A stretch of DNA of 64,000 nt from a bacterium (GTDB lineage: Bacteria; Bdellovibrionota; Bacteriovoracia; Bacteriovoracales; Bacteriovoracaceae), in NCBI GenBank assembly GCA_030425045.1, contig JAUHVL010000008.1, positions 1-64,000 of the forward strand, read 5' to 3'. The first letter of the stretch is position 1; each line of letters opens with the position of its first letter. The translations under genes and the position numbers were made by a program. The notes under the pieces were generated by a model. That model was not told the origin of the DNA. It did not search any database and worked only from the letters and a program-made list of their open reading frames with translations. This document shows positions 18,918-27,166 of this stretch, one piece after another.

Positions 18918-19881
18918 GGTTCTGTCGCGGCCTCAAACCAGCTACCATAGGGGTTATTGACGTTTGACCACTTTGCAGTATTTCAAACTAATTAAATTCA
19001 CAAAATATTTAAATAGAATTAAAGTTTTGTCCAAGCTTCTAGCTGTTCTTTAATTATTAAGATTTATATTGATCAAAATTTGGATTTTTTTGTATTATTG
19101 ACGGGCAATTTCATAGAAATCATCCTCATATTCTAACGAGAAAAGATCACCAGTATAAACTTGTCCTTTCTTTAACATATTCATCATTTCAATTCCCGCT
19201 ATAGTTATTTGAGCCGAGGTAAATTTCTTAAACGACCCCATGCTTCGAGTCAGTCGTTTTATTTTTCGATGATCTTGTTCAACAATATTGTTTTTATATT
19301 TAATTTTATCGATCTCGATATTCGTATTATGTCTTTTATTAAAAAGCTCAATTCCGGCAGTGTTAGCGCCACTTTTGTCGATATTGACCTTAATCGGAAG
19401 ACCGTTGTTTTTCACTGCTTTTTTTAGAAATTTATATGCTGCTGACTTATTTCTTCTTTTTGAAAAATAAAAATCAATAGTTCTACCATCACTATCCACC
19501 GCCCTGAGAAGATAACACCACTCACCAGCAACTTTAACGTAAGTCTCGTCCATATACCATTTTTTACCAACAGATAACTTCGTTTTCTGAAATCTACTCA
19601 AGATTTTAGGAGTAAACTTTAAAACCCAGCGGTTGATTGTAGAGTGATCAATTTCTTCTTTATCTTCTCTCATTATCTCTTCCACTTCTCGATAAGAAAG
19701 TGGATATGAGAGATAAAGACGGATACATTTTAAAATTACCGCCGCTTTAAATTTTGATCGTCCAAATTTGACCAAACTACTTGCCTCAGGATAGTGAAAA
19801 TCTTCTATCCATCGACTATATCGGCCGATCAGAGTTTTGAGGTCTGGGAAAATATTGATCTATTGCTGATGCGACACTACC
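18918..19881 (-). mobile_element. IS6-family insertion sequence (ends tentative)
   Basis: One transposase gene is flanked by imperfect 11-bp inverted repeats: GGTTCTGTCGC at 18918-18928 and the complement of GGTAGTGTCGC at 19871-19881 (9 of 11 match). The left end resembles known IS6 termini (GGTTCTGT). CTTTGATC borders the left end, and a near copy (CTTTGATT) begins five bases beyond the proposed right end, so the right boundary could lie at 19886. The element splits a GATCCAC repeat pair of the first cassette. Confidence 0.55.
19095..19775 (-). CDS. IS6-family transposase
   Basis: This DDE transposase of 226 residues has the N-terminal LSYREVEEIM and STINRWVLKF helices typical of IS6/IS26 enzymes. 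The catalytic triad is Asp in YMDETYVKV, Asp in NIDKSGAN and Glu in IVEQDHRKIK. The start is a TTG at 19775; the frame stays open a further 30 codons upstream without an ATG. That makes the N-terminus uncertain, although the family normally begins a few residues before this point. The core is intact and may be active. Confidence 0.9.
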   Translation of the reverse strand: MVKFGRSKFKAAVILKCIRLYLSYPLSYREVEEIMREDKEEIDHSTINRWVLKFTPKILSRFQKTKLSVGKKWYMDETYVKVAGEWCYLLRAVDSDGRTIDFYFSKRRNKSAAYKFLKKAVKNNGLPIKVNIDKSGANTAGIELFNKRHNTNIEIDKIKYKNNIVEQDHRKIKRLTRSMGSFKKFTSAQITIAGIEMMNMLKKGQVYTGDLFSLEYEDDFYEIARQ

Positions 19882-19959
19882 CTGAACTTTGATTCAGCTT
19901 TTTTTATGCCTGAAAACACAATTTAGAGACTTGAACGAGCGAAGCGAGTTTGCCTGGCC

Positions 19960-19989
19960 GTAAAAACGTGACCCACGTCACGTTTTTAC
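19960..19989. terminator. Perfect 13-bp inverted repeat, bidirectional terminator candidate
   Basis: GTAAAAACGTGAC and GTCACGTTTTTAC are exact complements around a CCAC loop. The T-run at each end would end transcripts from either side. It lies just beyond the ankyrin gene's 3' end and upstream of the transposase, so it would stop the ankyrin transcript. Confidence 0.6.
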
Positions 19990-20029
19990 TTTCTTGAAAA
20001 TTAAGTGAAGAGAAAAACTTTGAAGAATC

Positions 20030-20056
20030 GAGTTCGGACAGGCGTCGCTATCGCTA
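20030..20056. repeat. Degenerate tRNA-Asp 3' end (cassette junction)
   Basis: GAGTTCG, then CGTCGCT and CGCTA, follow the order of the tRNA T-loop and acceptor 3' strand, with several changes. The next bases (TTCACTCTAAG, then TTTAATTTAAAGAATAA) match the sequence after the junctions at 23478 and 26476. This marks it as an old, decayed boundary between the IS-bearing cassette and the ankyrin cassette. A weak GATCTAC site follows at about 20098. Confidence 0.6.
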
Positions 20057-20092
20057 TTCACTCTAAGCATTTAATTTAAAGAATAAATTTTT

Positions 20093-22633
20093 TCATGATC
20101 TACTTTTAACTTTGATTATTTTTTTCCAAAAGCAAATTCCTAAAATTAATAAAAATAAAATAGATGTTATTTCCCAAAAATAACTGCCAAACAAAAGTAG
20201 TTTTTCTTCAATTTTATTTGAAAGAGAATCTTTTTTATTATCTATGTCGCTTAACTTATCAAATTTATTATTTAACGATGTATTCTTAATTATATGAGTA
20301 TATGAATTATCAAAAAATGAATTAGTATAACCAGAAAGATCATATTTATTATGAAAAAATAATTCTTTCTTATTTTTTAGGTCAACAGCCAACATTTTAT
20401 AATTTTCTAATATAATTAAATTCTCTCCAATAATTAAAAAGTTATTACTAGAGTTTCTAGCTGTGTTGTTTATTCTAAAATCTTCTGTTGAAACATTAAA
20501 AACATCTTTAAAACTTATTTTTCCGAAAACTAATTTAACACGACCCAAGAATTCACTTTCCTCATTTTTTAGTAGAAACCAATCATTATATAAATGCTTA
20601 ACAATCATGTAATCTAAACTTTTCAAATTATTTAATTCAATAAGGTTATATAACTTTCCATTGCGATCTCTACTTTCTGTAGCAAACCATTTTTTCTCAT
20701 CATCACATCTAAAAAACTGACAATTTGAATTTTCTCTCAAAGTATTTAATCGAGTTTTATCCACCCAGTTAAAGTCAAACTCTGAATGATAAGCGTTCTT
20801 GCTTACGAAACCACTTATCTTACCTTTAGAATTTATACTAAATACCTTTAAGATATAATCACATTCAGGCCCTATAGGAGGGAAAGACATTATTCTCTGT
20901 TCACACTTTGATCCATAAGCAAAAATATTATCTTCAAAGAATATTTTAGCAGAGAACAAAAAACCATTCTTTTCATAAAGGGTTAAACTATCAATTACAC
21001 TTAAATCTTTTTCTAAAGTAATTATTTTTTTATCTGTAATTACAATTAAATTTTGCCCACTACTTTTTACCTCTTTAATAAAATCATTAGGTATGTATTT
21101 CTTTACTTCATTAAATGATCTATCAAACAAGGACAAATGTTCGTTACTGTATCCTATATAATAATTATCCCATGTAATAATTTTACTAATACAATTATCT
21201 CTTCTCTTTCGATTACAATTTTCATCTTCAAAAACTAATTTTTCTATAAATTTGTTTAATTCAACGTAAAATCTAAGAGTGTAAAGATTACCTTTTGAAA
21301 CTCCAACAAGCTCAAAATCATTATTTGGAAAATTGCCTAACATAAATTCTTTTATATTTTTAGTTGCTTCAATTTTATTGCGATAGTTACTTAAGAAGAC
21401 TTTTCCTTCATCATATACTCGCTCAAGCATTTTATAATCTCTGACTTTTCCTGTTTTTATACTAAGTTTTCGAAATTCATAATTTATATCCATAAATTTA
21501 ATATAAAATTTATAAAACTCGTTTAAATCTTTAAAACTTTCTTCAGATCTTATTTCTTTAAGTTTTGTTATCTTTCTTGGGATAAATTCAGTAGTTCGGT
21601 AAGGCAAAATACTCCATTTAGGTATAAATTTTTTCTTATTTTTTCCAAAAACACCCCCAACTTTTTTTAACTTTAGATAAAAATCAAAATTACCATATTG
21701 AACTGAAACATCTAGAGGTGTAAAACCACTATTATCAGCTGAATTTAGGCTAACACCACTACTTATTAAGAAATCAATTAAATCAACCCTACCAAAAATA
21801 GCAGCATGATGAAGAGCTGTTTCGCCTAAATCATTTTTCATATTGTAATTAAGACCGTAGTTCTTTAACTCATTAAAATAAAGCTCAAACAAATCTTTAT
21901 CTTTTGTTTTAAACATTGCTTCATGAAGAATAGTGTTTCCAACGGTATCAGCAAAATTTTTTTGATGTTCTCGAAATTCTTCGTGATAACTTAAATCTAT
22001 TGGTGTATTAAAATTAAAACCTAATTTTTGATAAATAGCTATTTGTTCTGAAAATAACTTTTTTGTTAACTTAACTCTTTCCTCTTTAGAAGATCTGTTT
22101 GTTATCGGCCAATATGTGGGTAGTACCTCACGATGTATTTTTAAATATTTCTTATCTATATTTAATTTTTTTACATAGTTATAAGTTTCTTCAAATTTTC
22201 TTTGATTATTCATTTTTAATAACCAATGAAGTAAAGCCATATTGTAATTTTGAGAGTTTAAAAAGTATTTTAGAAGCTCAAAGTTCTTTACTGAAGATAT
22301 TGAAATCAGCATCCTCTGTAGATTACTATCAACAACTGATAGTTTTTGACGGATCATCTTCCTTCCATTTCTAGCTACAGGCTCATATTTTTCTTTTATT
22401 ATGAACTTTTCACCACAATACTTTTGCAGTTCTCCTTTCTTAATTTTCGTAATCCCTAAGGAATTAAATTTAAATTTTTCTCCACATTTACATACAGGTC
22501 TAGTAATACTACGAGTATCAGATACTTTTTTTACAACCTCCCACTCACAAATCATTTCACCAGAGGCACCTACAGCAGAGAGGGAAACCATTAAAAACAA
22601 AATAAATATAATAAAAGTTTTCTCAATAAACAT
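20093..22633 (-). CDS. Exported ankyrin-repeat protein with C-terminal membrane anchor
   Basis: The product is 846 residues from the ATG at 22633; a TTG five codons upstream is less likely. An N-terminal signal peptide ends near AVGASG. A short Cys-containing region (VCKCGEKF) follows. Ankyrin repeats lie around residues 230-330: GNTILHEAMFKTKDKDLF, GETALHHAAIFGRVDLIDFL and GFTPLDVSVQYGNFDFYL. A long C-terminal part of about 450 residues is rich in beta strands and may be a propeller. A single membrane helix (ITSILFLLILGICFW) and a basic tail end the protein. The gene is much richer in AT than the core genes. The function is unknown. Confidence 0.8.
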   Translation of the reverse strand: MFIEKTFIIFILFLMVSLSAVGASGEMICEWEVVKKVSDTRSITRPVCKCGEKFKFNSLGITKIKKGELQKYCGEKFIIKEKYEPVARNGRKMIRQKLSVVDSNLQRMLISISSVKNFELLKYFLNSQNYNMALLHWLLKMNNQRKFEETYNYVKKLNIDKKYLKIHREVLPTYWPITNRSSKEERVKLTKKLFSEQIAIYQKLGFNFNTPIDLSYHEEFREHQKNFADTVGNTILHEAMFKTKDKDLFELYFNELKNYGLNYNMKNDLGETALHHAAIFGRVDLIDFLISSGVSLNSADNSGFTPLDVSVQYGNFDFYLKLKKVGGVFGKNKKKFIPKWSILPYRTTEFIPRKITKLKEIRSEESFKDLNEFYKFYIKFMDINYEFRKLSIKTGKVRDYKMLERVYDEGKVFLSNYRNKIEATKNIKEFMLGNFPNNDFELVGVSKGNLYTLRFYVELNKFIEKLVFEDENCNRKRRDNCISKIITWDNYYIGYSNEHLSLFDRSFNEVKKYIPNDFIKEVKSSGQNLIVITDKKIITLEKDLSVIDSLTLYEKNGFLFSAKIFFEDNIFAYGSKCEQRIMSFPPIGPECDYILKVFSINSKGKISGFVSKNAYHSEFDFNWVDKTRLNTLRENSNCQFFRCDDEKKWFATESRDRNGKLYNLIELNNLKSLDYMIVKHLYNDWFLLKNEESEFLGRVKLVFGKISFKDVFNVSTEDFRINNTARNSSNNFLIIGENLIILENYKMLAVDLKNKKELFFHNKYDLSGYTNSFFDNSYTHIIKNTSLNNKFDKLSDIDNKKDSLSNKIEEKLLLFGSYFWEITSILFLLILGICFWKKIIKVKSRS

Positions 22634-22749
22634 AACTATATATTCCAATTGTATTATACTTAATCATACACAAATCCCTATGATATTAATTGCCTACCTA
22701 AACTCAAAAGCTGTTAGACACTCATTATCAACACAAAATGCAATTGTTT

Positions 22750-22778
22750 TTGTATGCACACTGTACATATGATATACT
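22750..22778 (+). promoter_or_regulatory. Promoter of brnTA
   Basis: TTGTAT (22750-22755) and TATACT (22773-22778) are 17 bp apart. A TGTACA dyad lies in the spacer (22762-22767), a possible BrnA contact. The predicted start of transcription is close to the brnT ATG at 22785, and no Shine-Dalgarno sequence is seen. Confidence 0.55.
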
Positions 22779-22784
22779 ATCACC

Positions 22785-23072
22785 ATGAAATTTGAGTGGG
22801 ATAAACGTAAAGAGAAAAAGAATATTGAAAAGCATGGAATCAGTTTTGATGAGGCTAAGGATCTATTCTATAGAGACGACTCCATTGTATTTGATGATCC
22901 TGAACACTCAAAAGAAGAAGATCGGTTTCTAATAGTTGGCTTTAGTATGAAGCTTAATTTATTGGTCACCTGTTTTTGTGAAAGAGATGGTGGCGATACG
23001 ATTCGAATAATATCAGCGAGAAAACTTACGAAGAAAGAACAAAAGAACTTTTCAGGAAGGTGGAAAAAATGA
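22785..23072 (+). CDS. brnT: BrnT-family toxin
   Basis: This is a RelE-fold ribonuclease toxin of a type II pair, 95 residues. The opening KFEWDKRKEKKNIEKHGISFDEAKDLF is the BrnT hallmark, followed by RFLIVGFS and the C-terminal IRIISARKLTKKEQ with the catalytic Arg region. Its stop overlaps the antitoxin start (ATGA). It lies in the ankyrin cassette, near the next junction. BrnT toxins cut mRNA and arrest growth until BrnA is restored. Confidence 0.92.
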   Translation: MKFEWDKRKEKKNIEKHGISFDEAKDLFYRDDSIVFDDPEHSKEEDRFLIVGFSMKLNLLVTCFCERDGGDTIRIISARKLTKKEQKNFSGRWKK

Positions 23073-23293
23073 AAAAAGAATATGACTTTTCCAAAATGAA
23101 AGGAAAGAAAAACCCTTATGCAAAAAAGCTCAAGAAATCAGTAACGATTAGGCTTGATGATAATGTCATTGAATATTTCAAGGCCCTTGCTGAAGAAACA
23201 GATATCCCTTATCAAACACTCATTAATCTTTTTCTTAAAGACTGTGCAACCAGTAAGAAAAAGCCTCAAACGAAATGGATTAAAGCATCTTAG
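23069..23293 (+). CDS. brnA: BrnA-family antitoxin
   Basis: This is a DNA-binding antitoxin of 74 residues from the ATG at 23069. The ribbon-helix-helix part is VTIRLDDNVIEYFKALAEETDIPYQTLINLFLKDC. It neutralises BrnT and represses the operon in known systems. The gene ends 5 bp before the 179-bp junction repeat, so the cassette boundary lies directly against the coding region. Confidence 0.9.
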   Translation: MKKEYDFSKMKGKKNPYAKKLKKSVTIRLDDNVIEYFKALAEETDIPYQTLINLFLKDCATSKKKPQTKWIKAS

Positions 23294-23298
23294 TTTAA

Positions 23299-23478
23299 GG
23301 CTCGAGTCTGCTTACTCCCGCCACTTGATCCACTTTTGACCCACCCCTTGATGAGAAAACATGAAATATGATGAGAGAAGATGAAAGTTAAAAAAAGGCA
23401 AAACTCTTGAAGTCATTCCTACTTGTTTAAATTAATCGAGCTTTATAACCCTATCGAGGGAACTCGTCGCTCCCGCCA
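23299..23478. repeat. Cassette junction repeat R1 (about 180 bp)
   Basis: This is the first full copy of the junction unit. It begins with a tRNA-like core (CTCGAGTC...ACTCCCGCC), then GATCCAC at 23327 and GACCCACC at 23338 (11 bp apart). A 20-bp tandem repeat of the type TGATGAGA..ATGAAA follows, then an A/T-rich stretch, and the unit ends in CTCGTCGCTCCCGCCA, identical to the tRNA-Asp 3' end. It separates the ankyrin/BrnTA cassette from the lipoprotein/hydrolase cassette. It is the most divergent of the four complete copies. Confidence 0.9.
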
Positions 23479-23484
23479 TTCACC

Positions 23485-24807
23485 CTAAGAATTTAATTTC
23501 AAAATGAAAAACTTTCTACCTGTACACTGATTAGCCTTGGTCACCAAAGGCTTTTCTTTAAAGTTTTCCAATTCATAATATCTATCTTGAAACAACCATT
23601 TGTTTTTCTCGAGGTCCCAAACTGTAAAATAACAATCAAAATTTAAATTACGCGAAAAATCGATAACTTTATTGTTTATAAAAGTCATATAAGGACTATG
23701 CAAGTGAGGAATGTCTTTTTCTTTTCTTATGTTAACTTCATATTCACTGATATTAATCTTACCGATAAATGAATCTGTAATTCTTCTATTATTTAAAGTT
23801 ATATTTTTATAAATAAAATATGAATCATCTTCCTTTGATAGCTTTTTAAATATTCGATGATCCCTTAATGAGTCTGCAAATACTTCATATCTATTCCCAA
23901 TATCGCCTAGTTTCCGAACTTCTACAACTGTGAGATATTTTCCTGTCCTAAGGTCACCAACTTTTCCAAGCGAAACCCATAATCTTAATGATTTATCTAT
24001 CCAATGACTTTTTAAGCCCGCCCAAGTATACCTTACACCAAAATCTACATCTTCTTCAGATTTTTTTACTTTTCCAGAACTTAATATTTTATACTTATAT
24101 ACTTTCGAGTTTAAAAACCTTAAGTCACCATCTACATCTCTCACCAAATTAGTATGCCTAAAGAAAATAGTATTTTTAAAATGCACAAATTCTTTTAGGG
24201 ATTCCGCTATATCATCGATAGGATAAGAATTTGCTAGTTCCACCATGGAGCTGTTTCTAAATATTAATTTTTCTTTTTTTAAAAAAATTAGATAATCGTC
24301 AGTAGCTCCGAGGTAACTACCATCTCGCTCAATATCAAATCTTTTAATTACTTTAAATAAATTGTCAAATACAATGAGATAACCTTCAACTTTCCAAAGA
24401 TAATAGCTTTTCCAATTTGTGATTTTACCAAAATGAGCAGGATAGCTTGCTTTATAATTAATTTCAGCAATTAATTCTGTTCGATACCAAGGGGCTTTAA
24501 GTAAAAAATCAAAACGTTTAAGTTGTAAGGAGTTTCTTTCTTCACTATTTTCCTGAACTAATATCTTAATTTTATTCTCAACAAGTATTTTATTTAAAAG
24601 ATAATTTCGATCTTCTTGAAGAGATTTTACAAACTTTTCTCTTTTACTAAGTTTTTTATTTGATTTTAAAACTCCTATAAACTCCTTATCCTTTATTATG
24701 CTTTTCTCTTCTAAAACATTTAAACTATTATTTTTTATTAACTCATTATTCGTAGAACACGATGAATTCATCAAATTTAATATTATTACCCATAAGAAAA
24801 GTCTCAC
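23485..24807 (-). CDS. Lipoprotein, beta-propeller-like, unknown function
   Basis: This is a predicted 440-residue lipoprotein. I start at a GTG at 24807, because GGAG lies five bases upstream and the product then begins with a signal sequence ending in the lipobox-like MNSSC. Starting further upstream would put unrelated hydrophobic residues in front. The mature part has repeating short beta-strand units with aromatic residues (YYLWKVEGYLIVFD, YAGLKSHWIDKSLRLWVSL type) and may be a propeller, as in the C-terminal half of the ankyrin protein next door. It ends 7 bp after the junction. Confidence 0.7.
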   Translation of the reverse strand: MRLFLWVIILNLMNSSCSTNNELIKNNSLNVLEEKSIIKDKEFIGVLKSNKKLSKREKFVKSLQEDRNYLLNKILVENKIKILVQENSEERNSLQLKRFDFLLKAPWYRTELIAEINYKASYPAHFGKITNWKSYYLWKVEGYLIVFDNLFKVIKRFDIERDGSYLGATDDYLIFLKKEKLIFRNSSMVELANSYPIDDIAESLKEFVHFKNTIFFRHTNLVRDVDGDLRFLNSKVYKYKILSSGKVKKSEEDVDFGVRYTWAGLKSHWIDKSLRLWVSLGKVGDLRTGKYLTVVEVRKLGDIGNRYEVFADSLRDHRIFKKLSKEDDSYFIYKNITLNNRRITDSFIGKINISEYEVNIRKEKDIPHLHSPYMTFINNKVIDFSRNLNFDCYFTVWDLEKNKWLFQDRYYELENFKEKPLVTKANQCTGRKFFILKLNS

Positions 24808-24964
24808 ACTTTCTCCAGATTCAAACTTATATATTCCAATTATACTATAGGTTATATTAAAATATAAAAACATATTTATACATAACTGGAAGAGGCGGGT
24901 AATTTTAAAAGTTAAGTTTATAAATTTTGTACCCAACAAAATCACAATTTCTGTATCACTTGCT

Positions 24965-25336
24965 ATGTTTTTAACAGCATTTGTATTTTCGTTGATTAAT
25001 AGTGCATCAATATCTTGGACTATTATTGAAATTATTTTTTACTATATTCTGTACACTTATTTGCTTCAACCCCTAAAAGAGAAAATGAATTATTCAGAGA
25101 TATGCCTTTTTGTAGTATTGCCAATACAGTTCATAACTTTTATCTTTGGATATAATTATTTTTTTATAAATGATCCTTTATACGAAACTACATGGCATAC
25201 ACCGTCCAATCCTATGACGAGATCAATTGGTATAAGAAATCTGGCATTTGAGTTTACATTAAAAAATATATCACTTTTAATAGTATCAATTTTTAATTTG
25301 TTTTTAATAATTATTTATTCTTATCTCTTTGAATAA
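24965..25336 (+). CDS. Small integral membrane protein
   Basis: This is a 123-residue protein with three or four membrane segments and no recognised domain. The ATG at 24965 lacks a good ribosome-binding site. The frame is open for another 30 or so codons upstream, and GGAAGAGG lies before an in-frame ATT near 24905, so the true start may be an unusual codon or the gene may have lost its start. It ends 11 bp before the hydrolase gene and is probably cotranscribed with it. Confidence 0.5.
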   Translation: MFLTAFVFSLINSASISWTIIEIIFYYILYTYLLQPLKEKMNYSEICLFVVLPIQFITFIFGYNYFFINDPLYETTWHTPSNPMTRSIGIRNLAFEFTLKNISLLIVSIFNLFLIIIYSYLFE

Positions 25337-25347
25337 TCCCCAAAAAA

Positions 25348-26292
25348 ATGAAAAGTAAAATAGCTATTGCGATATTAATTATATTTCTACTAACAAACTC
25401 TATCGTTTGGAATCAAACAAACTCTATGATTTTCTTTTCAAATACAACAAAACAGCGATCAAAAATTCAAAAACATAGTTTTCTTGATAAATTAAACTTG
25501 ATCATTTTTGGAATAAGTAATCCAAAACCTCATTATAAAAAAACACCAAAAGACTATAATCTGAGCTTCAAAACATTATTGATAAAAGAGAATAATATTG
25601 AATTAGAAACTTGGGTTATAGAAAATCCGAATTCAAGTAAATATATAAGTCTCTTTCACGGAGCAATGGCATCTAAGGATCACTTACTTGATGAAGCTAA
25701 AGAGTTTTATGAGCTAGGATATAATATTGTACTACCTGATTTTAGAGGTTCAGGTGGATCAAACCAAAATTACACTACTTTCGGTTATCTAGAAGCTCAC
25801 GATGTGAGGACAGTTGTTAATTATGTTATTGCCAATTTCAACCCTAGTGAGCTCATACTTTATGGTAGATCATTAGGAGCAGCTTCGATAACCAGATCGA
25901 TAAGTGAGCTTGGTGCTAAAGCTGATAAGATCATCCTAGATTCCGTTTACAAGAACCTCGAGCAAACGATAAATAACCGCTTTGATTTAATGAATCTACC
26001 TTCATTATTTTTTCCAAAGCTAATGTTGTTCTGGGCCAATAGAATCCTCCCAATAAACAGCTTTAATATGAAACCTATAGACTTTGCAAAAAATATATAT
26101 ATTCCCGTTTTGTTTTTACATGGTGAATTGGACAAGAGAGCAAAACTTGAAGATGCAAAGCTAGTTTATGATGCAATACCTTCTGAAGAAAAGAAGTTCA
26201 TTATCTTTGAGAATACAAGGCATGAACCCTTATTCGTGAAAAATAAAAAAGAATGGTTAAAAGTGATTAACAACTTTTTAGGATTTAAATAA
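25348..26292 (+). CDS. Membrane-anchored alpha/beta hydrolase
   Basis: This is a 314-residue serine hydrolase with an uncleaved N-terminal membrane anchor (residues 5-20). The catalytic triad is visible: Ser in GRSLGAAS, Asp in LHGELDKRA and His in NTRHEPL. The oxyanion region is SLFHGAMASKD, and DFRGSGGS is another family motif. It resembles the BEM46/YqkD-type hydrolases that face the periplasm. It is the last gene of its cassette and stops 5 bp before the next junction repeat. The substrate is unknown. Confidence 0.85.
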   Translation: MKSKIAIAILIIFLLTNSIVWNQTNSMIFFSNTTKQRSKIQKHSFLDKLNLIIFGISNPKPHYKKTPKDYNLSFKTLLIKENNIELETWVIENPNSSKYISLFHGAMASKDHLLDEAKEFYELGYNIVLPDFRGSGGSNQNYTTFGYLEAHDVRTVVNYVIANFNPSELILYGRSLGAASITRSISELGAKADKIILDSVYKNLEQTINNRFDLMNLPSLFFPKLMLFWANRILPINSFNMKPIDFAKNIYIPVLFLHGELDKRAKLEDAKLVYDAIPSEEKKFIIFENTRHEPLFVKNKKEWLKVINNFLGFK

Positions 26293-26297
26293 TTATT

Positions 26298-26476
26298 GTT
26301 CGAGTCGTACTCTCCCCGCCCCTTGATCCACTTTTGATCCACCTCTTGATGAGAAAACATGAAATATAATGAGAGAAGATGAAAGTTAAAGAAAAGGTAA
26401 GCTTTTGAAATCATTCCAACTTGTTAAAATTAATCAGGTTTCATAACCCTATGGAGGGAGCTCGTCGCTCCCGCCA
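26298..26476. repeat. Cassette junction repeat R2 (179 bp)
   Basis: The unit begins GTTCGAGTC, like a tRNA T-loop, then the small dyad GAGT-CGT-ACTC and CTCCCCGCC. GATCCAC sites stand at 26325 and 26336. The tandem 20-bp repeat follows, and the right end has the hairpin GGGAGC-TCGTC-GCTCCC and CGCCA. It is nearly the same as R3, with differences mainly near CCCTATGG. Confidence 0.92.
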
Positions 26477-26625
26477 TTTACTCTAAGTGTCTAATTTTAA
26501 AGAATAATTTTTATCTGTGATCCACTTTTGATCCACCTCTTGTGCAGTTTTTTAGCTCGTTGAAAAAATCGATTGGCGGGGACGGATTTACCCTAACAAA
26601 TTCAAAAAATTTTCGATGATCCACC
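26477..26625. repeat. Left end of the third large cassette: paired GATCCAC sites
   Basis: After the tRNA core the sequence runs TTTACTCTAAG, then TTTAAAGAATAA, with GATCCAC at 26519 and GATCCACC at 26530 (11 bp apart) and a third site at 26618. Between them lies GATTGGCGGG (26571-26580), also found at 33560 near another cassette end. No gene is seen from 26477 to 26809. The layout is that of arm-type recombinase binding sites flanking a core; that reading is inference. Confidence 0.7.
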
Positions 26626-26809
26626 TCTTTTTTTAAAGCTTTAAACTATCTCTTGAGAAGAAGGAGTATTGAAAAATACGACGTGCATACAGGTTACTAT
26701 ATTTAAATTAACAAACTTTAATACATTTCAAACCCAGAAACTCTCAAAGAGCACGCCGAGAGAATTCTATATTAAATTTTAATAGATACTTGAATTATTA
26801 AAAAACTAT

Positions 26810-27061
26810 TCAATCATCAGCAGAGTAGCATTCGAGATAATAAATATATTTTTCCAAATCAAACTCAATATTATATTTCTCTTTAAAATACCCAGCCTCT
26901 TTATCGGTAATTTCAAAACAATCATACATTGGGTTTTCATCATCAACAGAGAAAAGATCCTGAAGCTCTCTCAAGCATATATCCCTGAGTTCAAACTCAT
27001 CCTTAATGAAATCGTCATCTCCTTTCTCGAATACTGTTATACTTCTTTTCACTCTATACAT
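26810..27061 (-). CDS. Probable immunity protein (orphan)
   Basis: This is an 83-residue acidic protein. The pattern MYDCFEIT, a Glu/Asp-rich body and the YLECYSADD end resemble small immunity proteins found behind colicin E3-like toxin domains. Its ATG directly follows the stop of a toxin C-terminal remnant (TGA-ATG), which supports the role. The toxin itself is missing, so this would protect against the toxins of relatives. The family name is not certain. Confidence 0.6.
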   Translation of the reverse strand: MYRVKRSITVFEKGDDDFIKDEFELRDICLRELQDLFSVDDENPMYDCFEITDKEAGYFKEKYNIEFDLEKYIYYLECYSADD

Positions 27062-27166
27062 TCATGGCTCCACTCTTCTTGCAGGGTTAGCAGGCTTAGT
27101 CATAGCACCAGTATTAGCATCAAATTCCCCTAAATACTTCCCCAGAAGATAGCTCAAGCATTGTTT
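27062..27166 (-). pseudogene. C-terminal remnant of a polymorphic toxin
   Basis: Reading on the minus strand gives KYLGEFDANTG followed by TKPANPARRVEP and a stop. This tail (KHLGEFDPxTGxxTKPxxPxRxxEP in relatives) is typical of colicin E3-like ribonuclease toxin domains. Only about 34 codons remain. The upstream edge falls at the stop codon of the helicase gene in the same frame. The rest of the toxin was lost at this junction, while the immunity gene is whole. Confidence 0.6.
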
